In this document: piece by piece, positions 35,997 to 44,281 of the stretch
Numbering within the stretch: position 1 is the first letter of the stretch
How the letters are laid out: each line of letters starts with the position of its first letter
Origin: JAFMKE01 sp964655225
Lineage (GTDB): Bacteria; Bacteroidota; Bacteroidia; Chitinophagales; UBA8649
Length of the DNA stretch: 51,826 nucleotides
Reading direction: 5' to 3'
Assembly: GCA_964655225.1 (NCBI GenBank)
Contig: CAZZMB010000012.1
Coordinates: 1 to 51,826, forward strand
Position numbers and translations under genes: made by a program
The notes under the pieces: model-generated
What the model saw: the letters and a program-made list of their open reading frames with translations, nothing else
What the model was told of the DNA's origin: nothing
The model's database searches: none

Positions 35997-36707
35997 TTAG
36001 TTCGTGGTTAAAGCATTAACAAAATTATTCATCAGCTTTTGGGCCAGAGGCATATTGTTCATAGTATGTGTCTCCGGTTCTGTATCAAAATTGATATTAA
36101 CAAACACTTCATTCAGGTCAAGCGTGGTAATAAGTGAAGTCGTATTCCCTTTGTTGATTGTAAATGATTGAGCAGCTTCCTTATTTTGAGCGAATCCATT
36201 CATGCCCACGTGATAAACAAGCGGTTCATCTACACCATTTTTAATCCTAAAACCTTCTATTTTAAAGTAAACATAGGCATTAGCCATAAGCCAGTACATA
36301 CTTCTATTAAGACTCATTGGATGGTCGCTAGCATATGAACTTGGATCAGTAGCTCCGCGTTCATCACTCAGTCCGACCGTATATGTTAGATTTTTGTATG
36401 CTGTTGCATCCAAGGTAAAATTGTAATCTAAGGAAGAGGGCTCAGAGAAATCAATAAAAGTAACATCCTTAAGGTCTAGCGAGGTAGCACCGTCTTTATC
36501 ACTAATACTTGCATCGCAAATGTAATATTGAATTAATGTAAAATAAACAGAATCACCATTCAATAAATAGGTTTGATTTAGTTCTAGGTTTCCGCCGTTT
36601 AATGTTGCAGCGTATTTAAGATTCAAATCCCCATCACCTTGATCTTCTTTGCAAGCACTAATGCTAAGCAGTAGAGCAGATATAATAACTAAAAAATAAT
36701 TTTTCAT
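35997..36707 (-). CDS. MbnP family copper-binding lipoprotein
   Basis: A 236-residue lipoprotein with signal MKNYFLVIISALLLSISAC (Cys19) and beta-sandwich body resembling MbnP. It has a conserved MYW motif at residues 137-139; Trp139 is the only Trp in the protein, making it the obvious candidate for kynurenine formation by the neighbouring MbnH. His residues near 129, 166 and 215 and Met residues could bind copper. MbnP/MbnH pairs are known from methanobactin operons and other copper-responsive settings. No methanobactin precursor or TonB receptor is seen here. Its promoter is a TAGCTTTG box at 36759. Confidence 0.85.
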   Translation of the reverse strand: MKNYFLVIISALLLSISACKEDQGDGDLNLKYAATLNGGNLELNQTYLLNGDSVYFTLIQYYICDASISDKDGATSLDLKDVTFIDFSEPSSLDYNFTLDATAYKNLTYTVGLSDERGATDPSSYASDHPMSLNRSMYWLMANAYVYFKIEGFRIKNGVDEPLVYHVGMNGFAQNKEAAQSFTINKGNTTSLITTLDLNEVFVNINFDTEPETHTMNNMPLAQKLMNNFVNALTTN

Positions 36708-36730
36708 GTTTATTGAAGGTGTTTAAATAA

Positions 36731-36745
36731 TAACCTAAAAGGTAA
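36731..36745. promoter_or_regulatory. Imperfect palindrome in the MbnP leader
   Basis: TAACCTAAAAGGTAA (one mismatch between arms) lies between the TAGCTTTG box and the MbnP ATG. It could be a metal-responsive operator, but no regulator is nearby. Confidence 0.2.
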
Positions 36746-36758
36746 AAAAAAGCTCTCT

Positions 36759-36766
36759 CAAAGCTA
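36759..36766 (-). promoter_or_regulatory. Candidate -7 element for the MbnP/MbnH operon
   Basis: TAGCTTTG on the minus strand is an exact TAnnTTTG match, 51 nt upstream of the MbnP ATG at 36707. -33 sequence is not conserved. Confidence 0.4.
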
Positions 36767-36803
36767 AGATAAGAACTAGATTACTAATTTTAAGGTAGAA
36801 GTG

Positions 36804-37427
36804 TTAAAATTCTGTGATATATGCCAAAATAATATTATCGATTTTTTTACATTTCACTTGATGCAGAGACTTAACAGCATCCCTGGTAAACAATACCTCA
36901 GCTATTTTTTCTTCTCGATCAAAATTTAGAATATTGATATTATTCTTAAAACTGAGTTGCTTCTTGCCATACCATTTGTATAAAGCTTCCTTTATACTCC
37001 AACACATTACAAAATATTCGCTTTTACCTTCAAGGCCAATATCGATAAGCTCATTTTCATTTAAAAATTTTGGGGCAATTCGTTGCACCTTATCATGAAC
37101 GGGTTCAATATCGATACCAACCGATTGGGAAGCAGAATAAACCGCTGCGGCATAACCCTTGCAATGAGCAATTGAAATAAATCCATTATCACCTTCAAGA
37201 TGCGGCTTCCCCCAATGGTCTTTTTTAAGTCCATTTGGGAAAAGTATTCTTTGGACATAACGAGCAGCAGTCCATTCTAACATCCTGGAGGCAAAGGTTA
37301 TGTTGGCCAATTCTTCTTTCTCTTGTTTATTTAACTGAAGTTCTTTTGCAAAAAAATCCAAAGATTCTGTAATCTTCCAAACCAATAGTTGATGGGAATC
37401 CGACTCGTCCTTATAAATAATGGGCAT
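36804..37427 (-). CDS. 4'-phosphopantetheinyl transferase superfamily protein
   Basis: A 207-residue Sfp-type enzyme that transfers phosphopantetheine from CoA to carrier proteins. The metal-binding SVGIDIEPVHD and the WSIKEALYKWYG motif (W-x-x-K-E-A) are both present. It could act on acyl carrier protein or on a secondary-metabolism carrier. No NRPS/PKS genes are here. The ATG shares a base with the porT stop (TAATG), so it belongs to the menG-porT transcript. Confidence 0.93.
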   Translation of the reverse strand: MPIIYKDESDSHQLLVWKITESLDFFAKELQLNKQEKEELANITFASRMLEWTAARYVQRILFPNGLKKDHWGKPHLEGDNGFISIAHCKGYAAAVYSASQSVGIDIEPVHDKVQRIAPKFLNENELIDIGLEGKSEYFVMCWSIKEALYKWYGKKQLSFKNNINILNFDREEKIAEVLFTRDAVKSLHQVKCKKIDNIILAYITEF

Positions 37428-38113
37428 TATCCCTCCAAATTAAAAGTGAGTGTAAATATTCTAGAGAACATTTTATCAATAGCTCTTGAATAAATTAATG
37501 CATCATTGGGCCTTTTAATGTTACTCAGACTATGATAAACTTTAATTTCCGGTGATAAGACAAAACTCGGGAAAAAAATCTGAAAGCCAAGACCCATTTC
37601 TGCGCCAACATCATGTTTATTGACTAATAACTGTGTCTCTGTGTTTCTCTCGTTTGAGTTCGAGTTAAGGTCGTAATTGTACCGCAAACCGCCCAATACA
37701 AAAAACCTAAAATCCTTTATGGGTTTTGATTTATATCTCAGATACAGTGGCATGCTTAAATAAATGGAGGAGACCGTTTTTGTGTTTACTCGATTATCTT
37801 GATCGATAAACTCGATAGATTTGTCGGAAAAACTTAAGGTAGGAACTAATCTTAGGTCCCAATACTTGTGAAATTGAATATTCCCAATAATCCCTAAATC
37901 GAACCCAGGACCAAACTTTGGGCTTATTAATTTTACACTATCCGTTTGAAGAGCATTCAGTTTTGGTCGACGAACTACTTTAAAATCACCATAATTAACC
38001 CCAATGGCTATACCAAAGTAAATTAGCTTATTCCCCTTTTCCAGGTAATTCATTTGTGCCTGAATTCCAAAGAATAAAAACACGGATAATATGGTTAAAA
38101 TTATTTTTCGCAT
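37427..38113 (-). CDS. porT: PorT family outer-membrane beta-barrel protein (T9SS)
   Basis: A 228-residue outer-membrane beta-barrel protein with a signal peptide MRKIILTILSVFLFFGIQAQ. I chose the ATG at 38113, since the longer reading adds only MCNVH in front. Sequence such as YFGIAIGVNYGDFKVV near the start and alternating aromatic strands match PorT of the type IX secretion system. PorT genes commonly follow ubiE/menG in Bacteroidota. It overlaps the menG stop by 13 nt. Confidence 0.88.
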   Translation of the reverse strand: MRKIILTILSVFLFFGIQAQMNYLEKGNKLIYFGIAIGVNYGDFKVVRRPKLNALQTDSVKLISPKFGPGFDLGIIGNIQFHKYWDLRLVPTLSFSDKSIEFIDQDNRVNTKTVSSIYLSMPLYLRYKSKPIKDFRFFVLGGLRYNYDLNSNSNERNTETQLLVNKHDVGAEMGLGFQIFFPSFVLSPEIKVYHSLSNIKRPNDALIYSRAIDKMFSRIFTLTFNLEG

Positions 38114-38829
38114 ATGTACATTGCACATATTCCTAACGTTAATGCTTGATGTTTAGCATTTGAATAGCCCATTTTTTTCAAGATTTTTACAAAATCTTCT
38201 CCTTTTGGAAATGCTTCAACCGATTCTGGAAGGTAAGTGTAAGCTCTGTGATCTTTGCTAAAAAGGCGACCTACGAGCGGAAGAATACCCTTAAAGTATA
38301 CACTGAATATCGCTTTTAAAAATTTATTTTCGGGTTGAGATACCTCTAAAATAACCAATGGTGCACCAGGTTTTAGTACCCGATACATTTCACGAAGCCC
38401 TTTCTCCAAATTTTCAAAATTTCTAACACCAAACCCAGCCGTCATTGCATCAAATGAATTGGATTCATAATTCAATTTTTCACTGTCTCCTTTCACAAAT
38501 TCAATGATGTTGTGACTATTTTTTTTCATTTTTTTTCGACCAATAGCCAACATCTCCTCACTTAAATCTAGAGCCACAATCTTATCCAATTCAAGCATAT
38601 TTGCTGCATCAAACGCAAAATCTCCCGTACCTGTTGCCATATCCATGATACATTTAGGATTATAGCCTTCAATATGTTTAATCGCTTTTTTTCTCCATAA
38701 TCTATCTATCCCTGCCGAAAGCAAATGATTCAAGAAATCATATCGATGTGCGATATTGTCAAACATCTGTTCGACTTCTTCCTTTTTACCCTCACCGTCT
38801 TTGTGGTAAGGCTTTACGTGCTCGTTCAA
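38101..38829 (-). CDS. ubiE: Demethylmenaquinone/ubiquinone C-methyltransferase
   Basis: A 242-residue SAM-dependent methyltransferase that makes menaquinone (MenG activity in these quinone-type bacteria). It opens NEHVKPYHKDGEGKKEEV, then MFDNIAHRYDFLNHLLSAGID (the UbiE signature), DMATGTGDFAF and GFGVRNFENLEKGL. It starts with TTG at 38829, because an in-frame TAA lies two codons upstream and no ATG exists. A good promoter lies just upstream. Confidence 0.95.
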   Translation of the reverse strand: MNEHVKPYHKDGEGKKEEVEQMFDNIAHRYDFLNHLLSAGIDRLWRKKAIKHIEGYNPKCIMDMATGTGDFAFDAANMLELDKIVALDLSEEMLAIGRKKMKKNSHNIIEFVKGDSEKLNYESNSFDAMTAGFGVRNFENLEKGLREMYRVLKPGAPLVILEVSQPENKFLKAIFSVYFKGILPLVGRLFSKDHRAYTYLPESVEAFPKGEDFVKILKKMGYSNAKHQALTLGICAMYICEK

Positions 38830-38861
38830 TATTTATCAATTATGGTTTTAAAAATATAATG

Positions 38862-38890
38862 CAAAGGTAAAAATATCCCATTTAAACCAA
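38862..38890 (-). promoter_or_regulatory. Promoter for ubiE-porT-PPTase operon
   Basis: TTG (38890-38888), an 18-bp spacer and TACCTTTG (38869-38862) on the minus strand match the Bacteroidota consensus. The box lies about 32 nt before the TTG start. Confidence 0.5.
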
Positions 38891-38930
38891 CTACTTTTCT
38901 TTATTGCTTTCTATACTTCTTTCAATGTAC

Positions 38931-38938
38931 TATATTTA
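38931..38938 (+). promoter_or_regulatory. Candidate -7 element for rfbA
   Basis: TATATTTA (one mismatch) ends 8 nt before the ATG at 38947; TTT at 38908-38910 is a weak -33 at 20-bp spacing. It shares the divergent spacer with the ubiE promoter. Confidence 0.3.
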
Positions 38939-38946
38939 CAATTGTT

Positions 38947-39807
38947 ATGAAAGGAATTATACTAGCTGGAGGTTCAGGGACACGATTGTATCCGATAACC
39001 TATGCGATCAGTAAACAAATCATGCCTATCTACGATAAGCCGATGATTTACTACCCTTTATCTACTTTGATGCAGGCAGGAATAAATGAAATTTTAATCA
39101 TCTCTACCCCTCATGATTTACCGAATTTCGAAAAGCTATTAGGGTCAGGAGAGCAGTTTGGCTGCAAGCTTAGCTATGCGGTACAGCATGAACCCAATGG
39201 CCTAGCTCAAGCCTTTGTTATTGGCGAAGACTTTATTGGAAAAGATAAATGCGCATTAATTCTTGGCGACAATATTTTTTACGGTTCAGGTTTACGAAAG
39301 CTATTACAAAGCAACAATAATCCCGATGGTGGCGTTATTTATGCCTACCATGTAAGAGACCCTGAAAGATATGGAGTGGTTGAATTTGACGATGACTTAA
39401 AAGCCGTTTCAATAGAAGAAAAACCGAGCTCCCCAAAGTCTAATTATGCAGTCCCTGGTTTATATTTTTACGACAACAATGTAGTGGAAATAGCTAAAAA
39501 AATTAAACCAAGTCATCGGGGGGAGTATGAGATAACCGATGTAAATAGGGAATACTTAAAGCAAAACAAGTTAAGTGTAGGAATTCTGGATAGAGGGACC
39601 GCTTGGTTAGATACCGGTACATTCAATTCATTAATGCAGGCCACTCAATTTGTTCAAGTCATAGAGGAAAGGCAAGGACTAAAAATAGGCTGTATAGAAG
39701 AAGAAGCTTATATTCAAGGTTTCATAAATAAAAAACAATTAGAAGATTTAGCCAAGCCATTACTTAAAAGTGGTTATGGGGAATACCTAATGAATTTAAT
39801 CAGATAA
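38947..39807 (+). CDS. rfbA: Glucose-1-phosphate thymidylyltransferase
   Basis: A 286-residue RmlA/RfbA making dTDP-glucose from glucose-1-phosphate and dTTP. The signature LAGGSGTRLYPITYAISKQI and PIYDKPMIYYPLSTLM open the protein, and GRG/DTGTFNSLMQATQFVQ and RQGLKIGCIEE close it, as in RfbA. It leads a three-gene sugar set, with one nt between its stop and the next ATG. The usual rfbB, rfbC and rfbD are not in the window. Confidence 0.96.
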   Translation: MKGIILAGGSGTRLYPITYAISKQIMPIYDKPMIYYPLSTLMQAGINEILIISTPHDLPNFEKLLGSGEQFGCKLSYAVQHEPNGLAQAFVIGEDFIGKDKCALILGDNIFYGSGLRKLLQSNNNPDGGVIYAYHVRDPERYGVVEFDDDLKAVSIEEKPSSPKSNYAVPGLYFYDNNVVEIAKKIKPSHRGEYEITDVNREYLKQNKLSVGILDRGTAWLDTGTFNSLMQATQFVQVIEERQGLKIGCIEEEAYIQGFINKKQLEDLAKPLLKSGYGEYLMNLIR

Positions 39808-39808
39808 T

Positions 39809-40750
39809 ATGGCCAAAATTTTAATTACCGGAGGTGCTGGATTTATTGGGAGTAGCCTTGCTGAAAGACTATTAAATACAACGGACCACCAAGTTGTCGT
39901 AGTTGACAATTTGTTAACAGGAGATACAAGAAGGCTAGATGATATCAAATCTGATTCTTTGCGTTTCATTAAAGCCGATTGCAATAACTTCCAAGATATC
40001 TCCTCTGTTATGTTAGCCTATAAATTTGACTACGTCTTTCATTATGCTGCTGTAGTTGGGGTGCAAAGAACTTTGGAAAACCCAAAGATGGTATTGGATG
40101 ACATTATCGGCATTAAAAATGTGTTAGATCTTTGCAAAAACACTGATGTTAAGCGTGTTTTCTTCGCATCGTCTTCTGAGGTTTATGGAGAGCCTATAGA
40201 ACATCCTCAAAACGAAGCGACAACTCCTCTAAATAGTAGGCTTCCATACGCAGTAGTAAAAAATGTAGGCGAAGCTTTTTTACGAAGTTATAAGCAAGAA
40301 TTTGGCTTAGATTACACCATATTTAGATTTTTTAATACCTATGGCCCTAAGCAAAGTACTGATTTTGTAATGAGTAAATTTATTGCTGCAGCAAGCAATG
40401 ATGAGGATATCACCATTTTTGGTGATGGGCTGCAAACAAGAACCTTCTGTTTTATTGATGACAATATTGATGCCTGCCTCAGTAGTTTTGAACATGGTCA
40501 TTACATCAACGATACGGTTAATATTGGGAATGATTTTGAAGTCACAGTGATACAGTTAGCCGAAATAATTATTGATGTTACCGGATCTAAATCTAAATTG
40601 ATTCATTTACCTGCTCTAAAGGAAGGTGACATGAAAAAAAGAAAGCCAGACATCGAAAAAATGAGAAAACTGTTGGGTCGAGATTTACTTCCTATTCAAG
40701 AAGGAGTTAAGCGAATTCTAGAGAATGGTGTTAAGTTTTATGGTAAATAG
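39809..40750 (+). CDS. NAD-dependent epimerase/dehydratase (extended SDR) on nucleotide sugars
   Basis: A 313-residue extended SDR. It has the Rossmann motif GGAGFIGSSLA, ASSSEVYGEP with the catalytic Ser, and YAVVKN (Y-x3-K). The S-S-S-E-V-Y-G form is unlike dTDP-glucose 4,6-dehydratase (T-D-E), and resembles UDP-glucuronate decarboxylase or epimerase types. FGDGLQTRTFCFIDD is the usual SDR nucleotide-sugar block. The substrate is uncertain. It abuts rfbA and galE (TAGATG). Confidence 0.85.
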   Translation: MAKILITGGAGFIGSSLAERLLNTTDHQVVVVDNLLTGDTRRLDDIKSDSLRFIKADCNNFQDISSVMLAYKFDYVFHYAAVVGVQRTLENPKMVLDDIIGIKNVLDLCKNTDVKRVFFASSSEVYGEPIEHPQNEATTPLNSRLPYAVVKNVGEAFLRSYKQEFGLDYTIFRFFNTYGPKQSTDFVMSKFIAAASNDEDITIFGDGLQTRTFCFIDDNIDACLSSFEHGHYINDTVNIGNDFEVTVIQLAEIIIDVTGSKSKLIHLPALKEGDMKKRKPDIEKMRKLLGRDLLPIQEGVKRILENGVKFYGK

Positions 40751-41764
40751 ATGAAGATTTTAATAACAGGAGGCTGCGGATACATTGGTTCACACACTAT
40801 TATTAATTTGATAAACAACGGTTTTGAGGTTGTTTCAATTGATAACTTTTCAAATTCCTATGCCTCGGTACTCGATGGCATTGAATCAATAACAGGAGTC
40901 AAAGTGAAGAACTATGCTGTCGACCTATGTGATTTAAAGGCAACGCAAGCAGTTTTTACTCAGGAAAATGGAATCGGAGGGGTCATTCATTTTGCCGCTT
41001 TAAAATATGTTGACGAATCTGTTCAGAAACCATTAAAATATTACACCAATAACTTGGTTAGTCTCAGCAACGTACTTCAATGCTGTAAAAAATTTAATAT
41101 TTTAAACGTTGTCTTTTCCTCCTCTTGTTCGGTCTACGGCAACGCTGAAAATCTTCCCGTTGATGAAAATTGTCCCTTAGCAAAAGCAGAAAGTCCTTAT
41201 GCTCAGACCAAGGTGATTGGTGAGCAAATTGTTCAAGATTATGTGGCAGCTCATGGCGGCAAGGCAAGTTTGCTGCGTTATTTCAATCCTGCAGGCGCTC
41301 ACCCAAGTGGCCTAATTGGTGAGCAGGCAAAAAGAAATGGTCCAAACTTAGTGCCTAGAATAACCGGGACTCTATTAGGGCTTCACGATAAATTCATTAT
41401 CGCTGGGAATGATTATCCGACTAGAGATGGTACATGTATTCGAGATTATATTCACGTTTGCGATATTGCTCATGCTCATACCCTTGCATTAACATGGCTG
41501 ATAAAACAAGGTGATTCAAATCTTTGCGAAGTATTCAATTTAGGTTCAGGAGAAGGGGTAAGTGTCCTCGAATTAGTTAAAGCTTTTGAAGAAGCAACAA
41601 GTCTTCAAATAAACCACCAAACCGGTGATCGCAGACCTGGTGATGTAATCGCCATATACGCTGACAACAAAAAGGCAAAATCTGTATTGAAGTGGCGAGT
41701 TAAACACTCCTTAAAGGAAATGATGAGAAGTGCATGGGAATGGGAAAAAAAGATAAACCAGTAG
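40751..41764 (+). CDS. galE: UDP-glucose 4-epimerase
   Basis: A 337-residue GalE interconverting UDP-glucose and UDP-galactose. Motifs: GGCGYIGSHTIINL, HFAALKYVDESVQKP, SSSCSVYGN, YAQTK (Tyr-x3-Lys), RYFNPAGAHPSG, and RDYIHVCDIAHAH. The ATG directly follows the upstream SDR stop, so it is co-translated. It converges with murB with one base between the stops. Confidence 0.95.
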   Translation: MKILITGGCGYIGSHTIINLINNGFEVVSIDNFSNSYASVLDGIESITGVKVKNYAVDLCDLKATQAVFTQENGIGGVIHFAALKYVDESVQKPLKYYTNNLVSLSNVLQCCKKFNILNVVFSSSCSVYGNAENLPVDENCPLAKAESPYAQTKVIGEQIVQDYVAAHGGKASLLRYFNPAGAHPSGLIGEQAKRNGPNLVPRITGTLLGLHDKFIIAGNDYPTRDGTCIRDYIHVCDIAHAHTLALTWLIKQGDSNLCEVFNLGSGEGVSVLELVKAFEEATSLQINHQTGDRRPGDVIAIYADNKKAKSVLKWRVKHSLKEMMRSAWEWEKKINQ

Positions 41765-41765
41765 T

Positions 41766-42773
41766 TTAAATAAAGTTCACTTCTGGTGTAAGCTTTATTT
41801 TGAATTTAGCGAAGATATCTTCCTGGATATCAGATGCTAAGTTTTTGATATCTTGCCCTTTAGCGCCGCCATAATTGACTAAAACCAAAGCTTGTTTCTT
41901 ATGTACACCGAAATTGTTAAATCGCTTCCCTTTCCAACCTGCCTGTTCTATTAACCAACCGGCTGGAATTTTTGCGCTTGTGTTGTTTATGGGATAACTA
42001 GGCATTTCTGGGAAACTCTCCTTAAGCGTATTGACAAGGTTAATAGGCACAACTGGGTTTTTGAAAAAACTACCTGCATTCCCAATCTCTATTGGGTTGG
42101 GTAATTTAGAACTTCTTATGGCAATAACTGCATCACTTACTTCTTTAATTCCTGGAGAGTGGACACCCATGGATTTTAGTACTTCTTGAATAGCGCCATA
42201 ACTTACATTAACCTCTGAAGACTTACTCAATCTAAATGTAACAGAAAGAATGATAAATTGATTTTTTAAGGTATGCTTAAACACACTCTCCCTGTACCCA
42301 AATTGACATTCATTCCGATCAAAAGTTACTACTTGTTCTTTATCAATATCCCAAGCTTCTAATTCATGAAAAACATCTTTTAGCTCTACACCATAAGCAC
42401 CAATATTCTGCATGGGAGATGCTCCAATTCTTCCTGGAATCAGAGACAAATTTTCGACACCTGCCCAAGCTTTATCTATCGCATGCATTACGAAGTCATG
42501 CCAAACTTCACCTGCTGCAACTTTAACATATACACTGGTATCATCCTCCTTGATCAGCTCTATTCCTTTAAGATTATTATGGACGACAATACCATTAAAA
42601 TCTTTAGTTAGCAAAATATTACTTCCTCCACCCAAGATCAGTCTATTGGTGGCAAAAGCATCTAATGTATTGAGTTGCTGAAGTTGAGCAATATCTTCAA
42701 TAGCAACGAAATAGCGAGCATGTGCTTCTAGACCGAAAGTATTATAGGATTTTAAGGGATGATTTTCTTGCAT
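41766..42773 (-). CDS. murB: UDP-N-acetylenolpyruvoylglucosamine reductase
   Basis: A 335-residue MurB of type I, making UDP-MurNAc for peptidoglycan. The N-terminal KSYNTFGLEAHARYF, GGGSNILL and PGRIGASPMQNIGAYG (FAD site) are conserved. The catalytic Ser is in NAGSFFKNP and the C-terminal GWLIEQAGWKG is typical. Length fits the type I enzyme. It follows the TPR gene by 2 nt. Confidence 0.96.
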   Translation of the reverse strand: MQENHPLKSYNTFGLEAHARYFVAIEDIAQLQQLNTLDAFATNRLILGGGSNILLTKDFNGIVVHNNLKGIELIKEDDTSVYVKVAAGEVWHDFVMHAIDKAWAGVENLSLIPGRIGASPMQNIGAYGVELKDVFHELEAWDIDKEQVVTFDRNECQFGYRESVFKHTLKNQFIILSVTFRLSKSSEVNVSYGAIQEVLKSMGVHSPGIKEVSDAVIAIRSSKLPNPIEIGNAGSFFKNPVVPINLVNTLKESFPEMPSYPINNTSAKIPAGWLIEQAGWKGKRFNNFGVHKKQALVLVNYGGAKGQDIKNLASDIQEDIFAKFKIKLTPEVNFI

Positions 42774-42775
42774 GG

Positions 42776-44251
42776 TTATTCATTCAATCTATTTAAGGCT
42801 GCCGCCGCTTTTTGATGGATGCTATTCTGGTATTCATATCCATCTAAGCTTAAACAAAGATTATAATTTTTAACGGCTTCGGTAAAATTTTGTTGTTGCT
42901 CGAATAAAAACCCCAACAAATATGCTGAATTTGCTGCATAATAATAGGGTACACTCTTGCCATTAGCAATCGTAATCTGGTAGTACTGAATTGCCTTATC
43001 AAATTGTTTTGCTTTATCCAATATTCGAGCCTTTCTATAAAAGTACTCCGTTTTATCATACTTATTTTTAAAACTATTCACTGTTTGAGAAGAGATAACT
43101 TCAAGTGCTCTTGTCAGATAATTCCCATCAGTTAACAATCGAGCCTTTAGCAAAACCGGGTTCGGGGCTACTCCAATTCCCAATTCCTTCTCTGCTTGTT
43201 TATCGGTATCCGTTACCGCTCGTCCCACTTGAGAGACCCTATTTAAGTAGCTGGTGTAGCTAGTTTTATCTCCTTCAATAATTTTATTCCAAGCCATCTT
43301 GTGCCACGAAGATTTTACATAATCCTCTCCTTTATTTTGATCTAAAAAGGCCCTAAAATACGTATTGGCATCAGCATCTTGCTTGTAGGTCTTACCTATA
43401 CCTAATAAAAAGTTTGTTAAGGGGAAGCTTGAATACTCAATCCCTTTAGGTCTCGACAACAAGGCCTCAATGCCCTTATCACAATAATTGCCATATATCC
43501 CTATGTGGCCTAAGGAATAAGCATCCATTAAATTCTGTTTTGCATCAAATCCATTGGAGACTAATACGGACCAGGCTTCATCTGGGTCGTTCTGTATATG
43601 TAGCAACATAAATGCATACACAGTGGCTGCTTCATGTTGAAAGAAATGGTCATGGTTATTTACTGCTCCTTTTAACATATTGAGCCCTTTATTAAGGTCC
43701 CCACTTAAGCCTAAAAATTTAAGTGTCCCTTGGTATTGTTGAGGTATGCTTCCCAGAATGGTATAAAGCATTCCTAAACTTTTCATATTGGGAACAAAAT
43801 CAGGAAAAATCTCCTGGTTTGCTTTCAACTTCTTAACTGCTTTTTTTACATCAAAAATTGCTGATATATATTCCCCAAACTTAATATGAAGCACAGCTGA
43901 TTGTGTATGTGTTTCGGCCTGTGTATATAAATAATATGGGGATTGCTTATCCCCTGTTTTAAGTTGGGCTATTCTTTTTTCCAAGCCCTTCTTTTTATGC
44001 TCATACAACTGTACAGATCCAGAGGTATAAACCTCTAAAAAATCGACATAACTCAATAAAAAAGTGACTATTAAATTGTTGGGCCGAATGCTTTGTTCTG
44101 CACTTAGCAGATTTTTGCCCTCTTTTAATTTAAGCTTAATAATATTTTGATAAGCGTCATTACAATGATTATTAAAATCAAATATTTGACCCTGCAGGTG
44201 AATACCAAAAAAGCAGAAAAGCTGAAACGCTAAAATCCTAAAAACCAACAC
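42776..44251 (-). CDS. Exported tetratricopeptide-like protein
   Basis: A 491-residue protein with a signal peptide (ends LQGQIFDF) and helical repeats of TPR type, especially near the C-terminus (KAKQFDKAIQYYQITIANGKS and QNFTEAVKNYNLCLSLDG). It is a Bacteroidota-type conserved protein of unknown function. Its position between a FadL-like porin and murB suggests envelope scaffolding. It lies 30 nt after the porin gene. Confidence 0.75.
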   Translation of the reverse strand: MLVFRILAFQLFCFFGIHLQGQIFDFNNHCNDAYQNIIKLKLKEGKNLLSAEQSIRPNNLIVTFLLSYVDFLEVYTSGSVQLYEHKKKGLEKRIAQLKTGDKQSPYYLYTQAETHTQSAVLHIKFGEYISAIFDVKKAVKKLKANQEIFPDFVPNMKSLGMLYTILGSIPQQYQGTLKFLGLSGDLNKGLNMLKGAVNNHDHFFQHEAATVYAFMLLHIQNDPDEAWSVLVSNGFDAKQNLMDAYSLGHIGIYGNYCDKGIEALLSRPKGIEYSSFPLTNFLLGIGKTYKQDADANTYFRAFLDQNKGEDYVKSSWHKMAWNKIIEGDKTSYTSYLNRVSQVGRAVTDTDKQAEKELGIGVAPNPVLLKARLLTDGNYLTRALEVISSQTVNSFKNKYDKTEYFYRKARILDKAKQFDKAIQYYQITIANGKSVPYYYAANSAYLLGFLFEQQQNFTEAVKNYNLCLSLDGYEYQNSIHQKAAAALNRLNE

Positions 44252-44281
44252 CCATCAAAAGTAAGAGAAAAAACAGAATGT

